Positions 1 through 8,913 are shown, counted from the first letter of the stretch. The stretch: 64,000 nt of DNA from Actinomadura litoris (GCF_009733595.1 NZ_WOFH01000012.1:296298-360297); one strand, 5' to 3'. Made by a program: numbers and translations. The notes: a model not told the origin generated them from the sequence alone.

Positions 1-121
1 CGGCGCGCAGGGCCTCGACCAGGTCGGCCTCGTGCGGGGTGGGGAAGGCCGCGAGGTTGACGTCGCGGATCCCGGTGAGATCGGCGGTCGTCTCGGCGCG
101 GGCGATCCAGGAATTGATCAT
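1..121 (-). CDS. GNAT-family N-acetyltransferase (N-terminal fragment, cut by window edge)
   Basis: Only the first 40 codons are inside the window; the gene continues beyond position 1. The start is an ATG whose complement is at 119-121. The peptide begins MINSWIARAETTADL and contains IRDVNLAAF followed by EADLVEALR. That pattern (beta-strand, then helix entering the acceptor lobe) resembles YhbS-type GNAT acetyltransferases, which transfer acetyl groups from acetyl-CoA to amines. The acetyl-CoA-binding motif would lie outside the window, so the family call is an inference from a short N-terminus. A 19-base dyad lies about 180 bases upstream of the start. Confidence 0.5.
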   Translation of the reverse strand, partial: MINSWIARAETTADLTGIRDVNLAAFPTPHEADLVEALRA

Positions 122-300
122 GACGGTGGTGAAGTCCGTTCTGTGTTCGGTGGGGACGCGACGCCACGGGCGAACGGAACGAGGGGACCGTTGAGAGATC
201 ACTGCCCGTGCCGTGAGCGCCGCGCTCATCGAGGGCGGATGCCCGACCCGGGGCGCAAGCGGTGGGTCAGGCCGAAGCCCAGGACGTGGGGATTGTCGGG

Positions 301-319
301 ACGCTGCCCAGGGCAGCGT
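301..319. promoter_or_regulatory. Perfect 9+9 dyad, candidate operator
   Basis: ACGCTGCCC and GGGCAGCGT face each other across a single base. A one-base loop makes an RNA hairpin unlikely, so a protein-binding dyad is the simpler reading. It lies in the region upstream of the left-edge acetyltransferase gene. No regulator can be assigned. Confidence 0.4.
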
Positions 320-400
320 GAATCACCGCGACCACCGAACCCCACCTCCCATCCGACCGGAACCGACACCGAACGATCGACATGCTAACAAACAACCGCG

Positions 401-436
401 CGTGGCCCGACCGAAAAGATCTTCGGCCGGGCCACG
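401..436 (-). terminator. Terminator hairpin after the TIGR03084 gene
   Basis: Arms CGTGGCCCG and CGGGCCACG enclose an inner CCGAA/TTCGG extension with a six-base loop. It sits about 15 bases past the stop of the TIGR03084-family gene and would end the four-gene minus-strand operon. Confidence 0.65.
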
Positions 437-450
437 TGCCGGACGCGGGG

Positions 451-1233
451 TCAGGCGAACTGGCCGGGGCGGCGGCCCTCGCCCGCCGGGCCCCGGTACG
501 CCTGGGCGATGTCGAGCCAGTGGTCGGCCTCGGCGCCCACCGCGACGATCTTCAGGTCGTCGCGGTGGCGGCGGCGGGTGACCAGCAGGCAGAAGTCCTC
601 GGCGGGGCCGGAGACGCGCTGCTCGGCGTCCGCCGGGCCGTAGGCGTGCACCGCGCCGGACGGGGCGGTGATCTCGAAGCGGAACGGGGTGTCGGGCTGG
701 GTCTCGCCGCGCGCCTGGTAGCCGAACTCCTGCACGAGGATCGCGAACACGACCACGTGCATCAGCCGGTCGGTCGCCTCGCGGCGGACGCCGACGGCGT
801 CGGCGATGTCCTGGCCGTGGGCGAACAGCTCCATCATGCCCGCCGCCGCGAGCACGGCCGCCGGGATCGGTCGGACGAGCCAGGGCACCAGCCTGTCGCC
901 CGGCAGCGCGGCCAGCGCCTTCTCCGTCGCCGTCCGCTGGGCGCGGAAGGCGGCCAGCATGTCGTCGGGCGCGCCGGTGTGCTGCTTCACGGCGGCGTTG
1001 ACGGCGCCCTGGAAGTCCTTCGCGGCGGCCTCGGTGACGGACTTGAACGCGTCCGGGTCGGACGCGGCCATGCCCGCGAGGCCGTAGACGAAGGTCAGGT
1101 GCGCGATCTGGTCGGAGACCGTCCAGCCGGGGGCCGGGGTCGGGGTCTTCCACTGGTCGGGGGCGATGCCCGTCACCATCCGGTCGAGGGCGTCGCCCTC
1201 GGCGATCAGGGCGGTGACCACTGGGTCGGTCAT
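451..1233 (-). CDS. TIGR03084-family DinB-like metal-binding protein
   Basis: A 260-residue protein of the TIGR03084 family, related to the mycothiol-dependent maleylpyruvate isomerase/DinB four-helix fold. The predicted metal ligands are visible: His45 in DQIAHL, and Glu135 and His139 in MELFAHGQDI. The ATG overlaps the stop of the upstream gene (ATGA) and is preceded by GAGAGGAA. It is the last gene of an operon with a carboxymuconolactone-decarboxylase-like protein, a GMC oxidoreductase and a DUF5987 protein, divergent from enediyne UnbL/UnbV/UnbU genes. A role in warhead tailoring is inferred from position only; the family's reactions are mostly unknown. Confidence 0.85.
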   Translation of the reverse strand: MTDPVVTALIAEGDALDRMVTGIAPDQWKTPTPAPGWTVSDQIAHLTFVYGLAGMAASDPDAFKSVTEAAAKDFQGAVNAAVKQHTGAPDDMLAAFRAQRTATEKALAALPGDRLVPWLVRPIPAAVLAAAGMMELFAHGQDIADAVGVRREATDRLMHVVVFAILVQEFGYQARGETQPDTPFRFEITAPSGAVHAYGPADAEQRVSGPAEDFCLLVTRRRHRDDLKIVAVGAEADHWLDIAQAYRGPAGEGRRPGQFA

Positions 1234-2234
1234 GTCTGTGTTCCTCTCTCAGCGGATGGTCCGGCCGCGTGGACGCGCGCTCCGGCGGCGCGGGCGGCGG
1301 TGAAGGACGCCCACGCGGCGAGGCCGACGAGCGTCCCGTCATCGGGGCGGACGGCGCGGAACGCCGCCACGTCGCGCGCGCCCACCTGGTGCGAGGCGAA
1401 CGCCGTGAGCAGGGCGAGCCGCCCGGCGGGGCGGTCCACCGGGTGCAGCGCGCCGGCGGCCTCCTCGGCCCACCCCTTGGACAGGCCCTTGGGCGAGCCG
1501 TCCCAGGCCGCGACCTGCGCGCGGACGAGGTCGCGCACCGGCGGCGGCACCGCCGCGCCCGCCCGCGCGAACGCCGCCGCCGCGCGCGCGAACGCCTCCG
1601 CCACGTGCGGGGTGCGCGCGGCCCAGGCGAGGTCGCCCGGCAGCGGCGCGGCGGGCAGCAGCGCCGCCGAGACGCCGGGGGAGCGGATCCTGCGCCGCGT
1701 CATCCGGCCGAGCAGCCGCATCATCGGGTCCCGCGCGGCGCCGGGGACCGACGGGGGCAGCGGCGAGTCGTCCAGGAACAGGTTGACCATGCGGTTCAGG
1801 TACTCGAACGTGACCAGCACGCCGATGTACTCGGGGGCGTGCTCGTCCGGGAACGGCGACTCGCCCGCCCCGCCGCGCTGGACCCAGCCGGTGAGCGGCG
1901 TCGCCGCCGGGGCCGCCGCGGCGTGCACCGCGACGCAGTACGGGCAGGTGTTGCGGCGGGAGACCTCGGCGGCGACGGCCTCCTTGGCCGCCCGCCCGGC
2001 CAGGCCCGGCACGACGAGGCTCTCGCGCAGGATCGTCCAGGACGCGGCGAGCACGTCCGGCAGCGGCGAGTGCAGCGCGACCGGCGGGGCGAGCATGCCG
2101 AAGTCGCGCTCGACCTGGCCATACACGGCGGCGACCAGCCCGGTCGCCGCGCCGGGCGCGACCGGGCTGACATGCTCGACCCTGGCCAGCGCCCGGCGCA
2201 GCGGGCGGCTGAGCGGCTGACGCAGCGGGGCCAC
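1230..2234 (-). CDS. Carboxymuconolactone decarboxylase / AhpD-like protein
   Basis: About 334 residues. The CPYCVAVH motif near residue 110 is the CxxC-x3-H signature of alkylhydroperoxidase AhpD-like folds; the rest is all-helical and a second, degenerate half follows. I chose the GTG at 2234 because it lies two bases after the stop of the upstream GMC gene and has GGGAG at good spacing; the open frame continues further upstream but only as a shadow of the GMC gene. Its stop overlaps the ATG of the TIGR03084 gene. The family covers peroxide reduction and decarboxylation; the substrate here cannot be read. Co-translation with the oxidoreductase suggests they act in one pathway. Confidence 0.75.
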   Translation of the reverse strand: MAPLRQPLSRPLRRALARVEHVSPVAPGAATGLVAAVYGQVERDFGMLAPPVALHSPLPDVLAASWTILRESLVVPGLAGRAAKEAVAAEVSRRNTCPYCVAVHAAAAPAATPLTGWVQRGGAGESPFPDEHAPEYIGVLVTFEYLNRMVNLFLDDSPLPPSVPGAARDPMMRLLGRMTRRRIRSPGVSAALLPAAPLPGDLAWAARTPHVAEAFARAAAAFARAGAAVPPPVRDLVRAQVAAWDGSPKGLSKGWAEEAAGALHPVDRPAGRLALLTAFASHQVGARDVAAFRAVRPDDGTLVGLAAWASFTAARAAGARVHAAGPSAERGTQT

Positions 2235-2236
2235 CG

Positions 2237-3892
2237 CTACTCCCGGACGAGGTCGCGGACCAGCGGCAGGACGGCGTCGCGGGCGGCGGTGTCCCCGTCC
2301 GGCGCCGGCGCCCCGTAGCCCACGTCCACGCCCCGGTCGCGCAGCGCGCGGACGATGCCGGGGATCGACCGCTCGGCGAGCGCGGCGATGGTGAGCGCCG
2401 GGTTCACGGTGAGCGCGCCCGGCACCGCCGACCCGTCGGTCACGAACACGCCGGGGTGGCCGCGCAGCTCGTGCCGGTCGTCCAGCGCGGACGTGCCGGG
2501 GTCGTCGCCGATCCGGCAGGACGCGAGCGGGTGGACGGTGTAGGCGCCGACGAGGTCGTTGGTCCACGGCAGCACGGTGGCGAGCCCGTCCTTCTCCATG
2601 ACCCGCTTGGCCTCGGCGTCGGAGATCTCCCAGCCGTGCAGCGTGTTCGCGGTCGGGACGTAGCCGAGGTTGCCGCGGCCGAGCATCTGCTGCGAGATCC
2701 GGACGGAGTTGCCGGTCGCGGGCGGCGGGCCGAACACGCCCTCGTTGTCGTCCTCGCTCATCGTGAAGATCGTCAGCCAGGACTGCCAGCGCCGGAGCAT
2801 CTCCTTCTTCTCCGGCCCGAACCACGTCCTGCCGTCGGCCGTGGGCGTCTGCGCGAGGATCGTGCCGAGCCCCGGCGGGAAGTAGAGCTGCTCCAGCGAG
2901 AAGCGGTCGTACTCCGGCAGCGACCCGTCGAGGTTGTCCCAGCTCGCGACGCACGGGCCCTTGCCGATCTGGGACGCGCCGTACGCCGGGCCGTCCGGCC
3001 GCGACAGCCCGAGCACCTCCGCGACCTTGTCCTCGTTCAGCACCGCCGTGTTCAGCCGCTCGCCGTTGCCGGAGAAGTAGCGGCCGACCGCGTGCGGCAT
3101 CTCGCCGAGGTGCGGCTCGGAGCGCTGGAGGATCACCGGGGTGGCGCCCGCCCCGGCCGCCATCACGACGATCTTGGCCTCCAGCGTGCCGGAGCCCGCG
3201 GTGACCCGGTAGTCCTCCTCGTCGATGACGTTGTAGTGCACCTGGTAGCCGCCGTCGTCGGTCCGCGAGAGGTACTGCACCTCGTGCAGCGGGCGGATCT
3301 GCGCGCCGTGCGCGACGGCGGCGGGCAGGTAGTTCAGCAGCAGCGACCGCTTGGCGTCGAACCGGCAGCCCGACATCATCCAGTTGCAGTTGGTGCACAG
3401 GTCGTTGTCGATGGCGGTCGGCGCGGGGTTGGCGGTGCGGCCCGCGTGGTCGCACGCGGCGGCGAACACCCCGCCCGAGTAGGTGACGACGTCCCACCCC
3501 TGCCGGCGGACGGGCAGCGCCTCGGCGACCCGGTCGTACCAGGGCTCCAGGGAGTCCCGGTCGATCGCCGCGGGCCACATCCGGCGGCCGATCGAGCCCT
3601 TGCGCTCGAACACGAACCGGGGCGCGCGCGGCATCGTCGCGAAGTACACGACGCTCCCGCCGCCGACGCAGTTGCCGCCGAGCAGGCTCATCCCGTCGCC
3701 CACGACGAAGTCGAACACGCGGGTGTAGGACGAGCCGAGCAGGAAGTCGTGCTCGAACTCGTCGGTCTTCACCCAGGGGCCGCGCTCCAGCACGACGACC
3801 TTCGCCCCGCCCGCGGCGAGGTGGTAGGCGGCGATCGCGCCGCCGAATCCGCTGCCGATGACGATGACGTCGGCGCGCTCGGGGCTGCTCAT
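2237..3892 (-). CDS. GMC-family FAD-dependent oxidoreductase
   Basis: 551 residues. The N-terminal dinucleotide motif GSGFGGA lies near residues 13-19 and binds the FAD ADP moiety; the C-terminal GMC region contains HPLASCRIGDD and a VTDGSAVPGALTVNP block typical of cholesterol-oxidase/choline-dehydrogenase relatives. These enzymes oxidise alcohols to carbonyls with oxygen or another acceptor. The ATG at 3892 was chosen because it overlaps the DUF5987 stop as ATGA and starts directly before the Rossmann motif. Nine-membered enediyne clusters commonly carry an oxidoreductase of this kind (E9 in the C-1027 naming, from memory, not checked). Substrate unknown. Confidence 0.85.
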   Translation of the reverse strand: MSSPERADVIVIGSGFGGAIAAYHLAAGGAKVVVLERGPWVKTDEFEHDFLLGSSYTRVFDFVVGDGMSLLGGNCVGGGSVVYFATMPRAPRFVFERKGSIGRRMWPAAIDRDSLEPWYDRVAEALPVRRQGWDVVTYSGGVFAAACDHAGRTANPAPTAIDNDLCTNCNWMMSGCRFDAKRSLLLNYLPAAVAHGAQIRPLHEVQYLSRTDDGGYQVHYNVIDEEDYRVTAGSGTLEAKIVVMAAGAGATPVILQRSEPHLGEMPHAVGRYFSGNGERLNTAVLNEDKVAEVLGLSRPDGPAYGASQIGKGPCVASWDNLDGSLPEYDRFSLEQLYFPPGLGTILAQTPTADGRTWFGPEKKEMLRRWQSWLTIFTMSEDDNEGVFGPPPATGNSVRISQQMLGRGNLGYVPTANTLHGWEISDAEAKRVMEKDGLATVLPWTNDLVGAYTVHPLASCRIGDDPGTSALDDRHELRGHPGVFVTDGSAVPGALTVNPALTIAALAERSIPGIVRALRDRGVDVGYGAPAPDGDTAARDAVLPLVRDLVRE

Positions 3893-4461
3893 GACGGGCT
3901 CCCTGTCGAGGTCGTGTCGGGGTGGATCGAGGCCAGCTCGCGGCCGTAGGAGAAGGCGCCGAACCGCCACAGGCCGTCCGCGTCGGGCGGCATGAACCCC
4001 ATGGCCGTGAGCCCGGGATGGCCCGCCGCGAGGGCGTCGGTCGTGTGCATGTGCGCGGCGGTGTCGTAGGCCATGTTGCAGAACAGGGCGAGCAGCACCC
4101 AGAAGTCCTTCTCCGGGTGGCCGGGCGTCGTCAGCGTCCGCACCAGCGCGGCCCGGTCGGCGTAGGAGAGCGCGACGAACGGCGGCAGCGCGGCGTCGAG
4201 GTCCAGGCCCCGCTCGCGGGCGTACCCGAGGGCGTGCTCGTTGACGCCCTGCGCGTAGCCGTCCAGCGCCTCGGAGATGCCGGGCGCGAACATGCCGAGC
4301 AGTTCCAGCGCCCCCGCCTGGACGGCGCCGGGGCCGGGCGCCGCGCCCGCGATGGCGACGTCGTCCGGGCCGCGCTTCTCGCCCGGCACGATCGTGTCGG
4401 CGAACGCCTCCAGGGTCAGGGTCGTGGTGTCGTCGCCGTCGGGTGCGGCGTCATCGGTCAT
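3889..4461 (-). CDS. DUF5987 / gluconate-2-dehydrogenase subunit-3-like protein
   Basis: 190 residues. The pattern LTLEAFADTIVPG near the N-terminus and the later DFWVLLALFCNMAYD segment resemble the small partner subunits found next to GMC oxidoreductases. No signal peptide is evident. It starts the four-gene minus-strand operon with a good ribosome binding site (GAAAGGGA) and ends in ATGA overlap with the GMC gene, which supports a two-subunit enzyme. It may correspond to the small conserved gene next to the oxidoreductase in nine-membered enediyne clusters, but I cannot confirm this without a search. Confidence 0.65.
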   Translation of the reverse strand: MTDDAAPDGDDTTTLTLEAFADTIVPGEKRGPDDVAIAGAAPGPGAVQAGALELLGMFAPGISEALDGYAQGVNEHALGYARERGLDLDAALPPFVALSYADRAALVRTLTTPGHPEKDFWVLLALFCNMAYDTAAHMHTTDALAAGHPGLTAMGFMPPDADGLWRFGAFSYGRELASIHPDTTSTGSPS

Positions 4462-4709
4462 GTTCCGTCCCTTTCACGAGAACGGCGGGGAATGAGGTCC
4501 GGGCATGCGCCGCCGGGACCTCCTGGGAAACGCGGTGACTCGTGCTTCCAGGCTTGCGCCGACCGGTGGGCGCGCGCATCTCTCCGATTGCCATCGGGTT
4601 TTTCTCCGGGCGGCCCGGAGCGCACTCCGAAAGATGCGCGCCCGCCGTTGCGGGGCGACGGTTGACGCACCGGCGGTGTGCCGGTGGGAGAACGAGGGAG
4701 GGGACCTCC

Positions 4710-5702
4710 ATGCCGACCGTCCTCGGCTCGCTGCGCAGGCTCGTGCTGACCCCGAAGCTGGCCGACGTCGGCTTCGAGAAAAGGGGGTTCCCGGTCACGC
4801 CGTCCCCCGTCACCGAACGGCTGGAGGCGGTACCGCAGGCGGTCGTCTGCGGTTTCGAATGGGGAATCGACGCGCGCGGCCAATGGGAGGTCGAGCGCAA
4901 ACTCGCGATGGTCGAGCCGGAACTGCGCGGGTTCGCCTACGAGGGCGCGACGATGGCGTTCACCGTGCTGGACGCGATGGGGCCGCGCGGCACCCGCACC
5001 CGCGACCTGCTCATGGGCCCCGGCCAACCCCACATCTTCCTCGCCTACATCGGCATCGGGTTCGCGATGGCGCGGCTGCCCCGGCCGCTGTGGAAGAAGG
5101 TGCTGCCCGACCTCACCGGCTCCCCCTACCACCCGACGATGAGCTGGCTCGCCGTGGACGGCTACGGCTTCGACAAGGCCTACTTCGACACCCCGCGCCA
5201 CATCGGACGCCAGGAGCCGCTCAAGCCCTACCCCTGGCAGGGCGCGCCCGACTACTTCCCGCGTGCCGTCGACCAGGGGATCGGCCGCGCGCTGTGGTTC
5301 GTGCACGGCGCGCGCCCCGAGGCGGTCGCCTCCGCCGTCGAGGCGTTCGCCGAGCGGCGCCATGCCGACCTGTGGAGCGGGGTCGGGCTGGCGGCGACGT
5401 TCGCGGGCGGCTGCGACCACGAGGGCCTCGCGGCGCTGCGCGCGGCGGCCGGGACGAGCGCGCCCGACCTCGCGCAGGGCGCGGTGTTCGCCGCCAAGGC
5501 CCGCGACTACTCGGGCCACCTGCCCGAGCACAGCCGGGCCTCGCTGGCGGCGCTGACCGGCCTTCCGGCCGGCGCGGCCGTCCGGCTCGCCGACGACACC
5601 GGCGACGCCGCCGCCGCCTCCGGCCCGGCGCCCGCCTACGAACTGTGGCGCGCCGCCGTCCGCCACCATTTCGCCGGGACGCGCAACCGCCCCGCCGCAT
5701 AA
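4710..5702 (+). CDS. Enediyne biosynthesis protein UnbL-like (DUF1702), copy 1
   Basis: 330 residues of the DUF1702 (UnbL) family, one of the five gene families shared by enediyne clusters; biochemical function is unknown. Diagnostic stretches are RGFAYEGATMAFTVLDA, LAVDGYGFDKAYF, DQGIGRALWFVHG and ADLWSGVGLAATFAGG. The start ATG at 4710 follows GAGGGAGGGG. It is clearly homologous to, but diverged from, the second copy at 55.9-56.9 kb; this copy has a shorter N-terminal linker. It lies directly upstream of UnbV and UnbU on the same strand and divergent from the GMC operon. A hairpin separates it from UnbV. Confidence 0.9.
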   Translation: MPTVLGSLRRLVLTPKLADVGFEKRGFPVTPSPVTERLEAVPQAVVCGFEWGIDARGQWEVERKLAMVEPELRGFAYEGATMAFTVLDAMGPRGTRTRDLLMGPGQPHIFLAYIGIGFAMARLPRPLWKKVLPDLTGSPYHPTMSWLAVDGYGFDKAYFDTPRHIGRQEPLKPYPWQGAPDYFPRAVDQGIGRALWFVHGARPEAVASAVEAFAERRHADLWSGVGLAATFAGGCDHEGLAALRAAAGTSAPDLAQGAVFAAKARDYSGHLPEHSRASLAALTGLPAGAAVRLADDTGDAAAASGPAPAYELWRAAVRHHFAGTRNRPAA

Positions 5703-5725
5703 GGCGGCACGGCCGCCACCCGAAA

Positions 5726-5763
5726 CCCGGGAATTCGCTCGCCAAAATGGCGGCGATCCCGGG
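5726..5763 (+). terminator. Imperfect hairpin between UnbL-like and UnbV genes
   Basis: Outer arms CCCGGGA and TCCCGGG, inner arms CGCC and GGCG around AAAAT. No T-tract follows. It could attenuate or terminate read-through from the DUF1702 gene, implying that UnbV/UnbU have their own promoter in the 5764-5942 stretch. Confidence 0.45.
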
Positions 5764-5942
5764 ATTCGGGCATGTGATAAAGCGTCGCCAACTAAGCAAC
5801 CAGGAAGTAAGTCCATGGCATAACACTGCCTAGACTTTCGCTGAGTCGGCAGGCCGCGACCCGCGCGTGCCGAGCAAATGTGAGCGGAAACTCATGGAGC
5901 GAAGTATGCGCGACCGTCCACGCAACCTTTCAAGGGGGAGCG

Positions 5943-7925
5943 ATGCCCAATTCGCATGAGCGCGTCCGAAGATCTGTTCCGGCTGCCCTGGCGGTGGTGC
6001 TGGCGCTGGCGCTGTTCTTCGTCGCGCGGATCCCGGGGTCGTCGGGATCGGAGCTGTCCACCGTCGCGGCGCCCTACAAGTTCACCGAGATGCCGCTCGC
6101 GATGCCGCCCGGCTACCGCCAGACGCAGACGATCCGGCAGGTCAACCCCGCCTACTACAAGATCCGCTCCTGGATCTCCTCGGTCGGCGCGGGCGTCGCC
6201 ACCGCCGACCTCACCGGCCACGGCAGGGACGACGGGATCTGCATCGTCGACCCGCGCACCGACGACATCGTCGTGACCTACGCGCCGACCGCCCCCGCGG
6301 CCGACCGTTTCACGCCGTTCGCGCTGAACCCCGCGCCGCTGCCGATGGACCACCGGATGGCGCCCATGGGCTGCACCCCCGGCGACTTCAACGTCGACGG
6401 GCGCGCCGACCTCCTCGTCCACTTCTGGGGTCGGACGCCCATCCTGTTCCTCGCCAGGTCGGACGCGAAGACGCTCTCGCCGACCGCCTACCAGCCCGTC
6501 GAACTCCTGCCCGGGGTCTCCACCGCCGGCCGCTACACCGGGCCGCGCTGGAACACCGACGCGCTCGACGTCGGCTCGTTCGACGGCACCGGCCACCCCG
6601 ACATCTTCATCTCCAACTACTTCCCCGACTCCGACGTCCTCGACCCCAAGGGCCAGCCGAACGTCGTGATGCCCAGCTCGTTCTCCGACGCCAAGAACGG
6701 CGGCGGCACGCACGTGTACCGCTGGACGGGCGGGACGTCCGGCGCGCGCCCCTCGGCCGCCTACGAGGAGCAGACCGACGCCGTCCCCTACAAGCAGGCC
6801 ACCGGCTGGACCCTCGCGATCTCCAGCGCCGACCTGACCGGCGACGGCAAGCCCGAGGTGTACGTCGCCAACGACTTCGGCAAGGACCGCATCTTCTACA
6901 ACGTCTCCACGCCGGGGCACATCAAGTTCAAGAACGTCACGGGCAAGCGCTCGGCGATCACGCCGAAGTCGTTCGCGATCGGCCACGACTCCAACAAGGG
7001 GATGGGCGTCGACTTCGGCGACCTCCAGGGCAAGGGCCGCTTCGACCTCGCCGTCAGCAACATCACCGCCGCGTGGGGCCTTGAGGAGAGCAACTTCGTG
7101 TTCCTCAACAAGGCCAAGAGCGAGGCGGAGATGGCGCGGGAGATGGCCGACGGCCACGCGCCGTTCGAGCAGCGCGCCCAGCAGCTCGGCCTCGCCTGGA
7201 CGGGCTGGTGCTGGGACGTGAAGATGGGCGACTTCAGCAACAGCGGGCGGATGGACGTCGTCCAGGCCGACGGCTTCATCAAGGGCGACATCCAGCGCTG
7301 GCCGTGGCTGCAGGAGATGGCCATGAACAACGACTCGGTGTTCAGCAACCCGAAGCTGTGGCCGCACGTCCAGCCCGGTGACGACCTGTCCGGCGGCGAG
7401 AAGCTCGCGTTCTACGCGGCCAAGCCCGACGGCAAGTACAGCAACGTCAGCGAGCAGCTCGGCCTCGCGGTGCCGATCCCGACCCGGGGCATCGCCACCG
7501 CCGACACGCGCGGCACCGGCGCGCTCGACCTCGCGGTGGCGCGGCAGTGGGGCCCGCCGGCGTTCTACGCCAACAGCTCGCCCAAGCTCGGCAAGGCGCT
7601 CAGCCTGCACCTGTTCCGCCCGGTCAACGGCGCCAAGCCCGGCCAGGGCCTGTCCGGCGCGGGCACGCCCGCCTACGGCGCGACCGTGCAGATCTGGACC
7701 GCCGACGGCCGCACGCAGATCTCCCGGCTGGACGGCGGCGGGGGCGGCACCGGCAAGCGCAGCTTCGAGGTCCGCTTCGGGCTCGGCTCCTCGCAGGCGC
7801 CGGTCAAGGCCCGGGTGCGCTGGCCCGACGGCACCGGATCGATGCGGCAGCAGGACCTCAACCTGGCGCCGGGCGCCCACACCCTGCTCCTGACCAACAC
7901 TGCCACGGAGGTCCCGACGTCATGA
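5943..7925 (+). CDS. unbV: Enediyne biosynthesis protein UnbV (FG-GAP / ASPIC-UnbV domain)
   Basis: 660 residues. Residues about 10-30 (VPAALAVVLALALFFVA) form an N-terminal signal or anchor segment. The body has FG-GAP-like beta-propeller repeats with Asp-rich calcium-type motifs (for example DFNVDGRADLL, DLTGDGKPEVY, DFSNSGRMDVV). The C-terminus has the ASPIC/UnbV module. The family is one of the five enediyne warhead-cassette proteins (E4-type), with no proven reaction; export or a surface scaffold has been considered. The ATG at 5943 follows GGGGGAG. Its stop overlaps the UnbU start as ATGA, implying translational coupling. Confidence 0.93.
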   Translation: MPNSHERVRRSVPAALAVVLALALFFVARIPGSSGSELSTVAAPYKFTEMPLAMPPGYRQTQTIRQVNPAYYKIRSWISSVGAGVATADLTGHGRDDGICIVDPRTDDIVVTYAPTAPAADRFTPFALNPAPLPMDHRMAPMGCTPGDFNVDGRADLLVHFWGRTPILFLARSDAKTLSPTAYQPVELLPGVSTAGRYTGPRWNTDALDVGSFDGTGHPDIFISNYFPDSDVLDPKGQPNVVMPSSFSDAKNGGGTHVYRWTGGTSGARPSAAYEEQTDAVPYKQATGWTLAISSADLTGDGKPEVYVANDFGKDRIFYNVSTPGHIKFKNVTGKRSAITPKSFAIGHDSNKGMGVDFGDLQGKGRFDLAVSNITAAWGLEESNFVFLNKAKSEAEMAREMADGHAPFEQRAQQLGLAWTGWCWDVKMGDFSNSGRMDVVQADGFIKGDIQRWPWLQEMAMNNDSVFSNPKLWPHVQPGDDLSGGEKLAFYAAKPDGKYSNVSEQLGLAVPIPTRGIATADTRGTGALDLAVARQWGPPAFYANSSPKLGKALSLHLFRPVNGAKPGQGLSGAGTPAYGATVQIWTADGRTQISRLDGGGGGTGKRSFEVRFGLGSSQAPVKARVRWPDGTGSMRQQDLNLAPGAHTLLLTNTATEVPTS

Positions 7926-8908
7926 GCACGACGGTCGAAACGGTCAACACACCGCCCGCGGCGGAACCGCCGCGCGGCGCGCCGCCGGCGGCGCCGAACG
8001 TCCGGTATCTGGCGCTGCGCAACTTCGCGATCTCGCTCACCGTCTTCAACATCCTCGGATACACGATCCTCGGCTTCGAGCAGCCGTGGCTGTGGCCGTT
8101 CCTCGCGCTCGCGACCGGCTACACCACCGAGATCGTCTTCGAGTACATCAGCGCCTGGGCCGAGCGCAGGCGGGTCCGCTTCCGCGGCGGCGGCTGGCGC
8201 GGCGTCCTTGAGTTCATGCTCCCGTCGCACATCACCAGCCTCGCCGTGAACATGCTCCTGTACGCCAACAACCAGTGGTGGCCGGTCATGTTCGGCGTCG
8301 TCGTCGCCGTCGGGCAGAAGCACGTCCTGCGGGCGCCGATCAACGGCCGGATGCGCCACTACATGAACCCGTCGAACCTCGGCATCGCGGTCACGCTCCT
8401 GGCCTTCGGCTCGTGGGTCAGCATCGCGCCGCCCTACCAGTTCACCGAGTACGCGAACGGCCTGTTCCGGGTGCTGATCCCGCTCGTGATCGCGACCGCG
8501 GGCACCGTCATCAACGCGATGCTCACCAAGCGCGTCATGCTGATCATGGGCTGGATGGGCGGCTTCGCGATCCAGGCGCTCATCCGCCACTGGATCTGGG
8601 ACGTCGCGCTCGTCTCGGCCCTCGGCGTCATGGCCGGCGTCGCGTTCGTCCTGTTCACCAACTACATGATCACCGACCCGGGCACGACCCCGCACGGCGG
8701 CCGCGCCCAGTTCATCTTCGGCAGCTCGGTCGCCACCGTGTACGGCGTCCTGATGGTGGCGAACGTCGTCTACACGCTGTTCTTCGCGACCGCCATCGTC
8801 TGCGGCCTGCGCGGCCTCGGCTGGTGGGTGGCCCACTGGCGGGCCGAGCGCAGGAACCGCCAGTACGAGAGCGTCCCCGCCCCCGGGGCAGCGAACGCGA
8901 TCGCCTGA
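7922..8908 (+). CDS. unbU: Enediyne biosynthesis protein UnbU (RnfD/NqrB-like membrane protein)
   Basis: 328 residues with about eight to ten membrane segments. It is the E5-type member of the enediyne cassette. A loop near residue 245 reads NYMITDPGTTPHG, reminiscent of the conserved Asp-Pro-Thr region of RnfD/NqrB subunits, which carry flavin. That similarity suggests an electron-transfer or flavin role at the membrane, but I cannot show a flavinylation site. It is coupled to UnbV by ATGA overlap and followed by a strong terminator. Confidence 0.93.
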   Translation: MSTTVETVNTPPAAEPPRGAPPAAPNVRYLALRNFAISLTVFNILGYTILGFEQPWLWPFLALATGYTTEIVFEYISAWAERRRVRFRGGGWRGVLEFMLPSHITSLAVNMLLYANNQWWPVMFGVVVAVGQKHVLRAPINGRMRHYMNPSNLGIAVTLLAFGSWVSIAPPYQFTEYANGLFRVLIPLVIATAGTVINAMLTKRVMLIMGWMGGFAIQALIRHWIWDVALVSALGVMAGVAFVLFTNYMITDPGTTPHGGRAQFIFGSSVATVYGVLMVANVVYTLFFATAIVCGLRGLGWWVAHWRAERRNRQYESVPAPGAANAIA

Positions 8909-8913
8909 CACGT

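Larger units (their letters stand above)
122..450. other. Intergenic region with a dyad and a terminator
   Basis: No supported gene. It holds the presumed promoter region of the left-edge acetyltransferase gene, a perfect short dyad at 301-319 and the terminator hairpin of the minus-strand operon at 401-436. Short reading frames here overlap out of frame and lack ribosome binding sites. Confidence 0.6.

Noticed and set aside
323..3578. Very long open frames opposite and alongside the real genes at the left end
   Set aside because: They are Arg/Pro/Ala-rich shadows caused by high GC; the real frames show domain motifs and proper starts.
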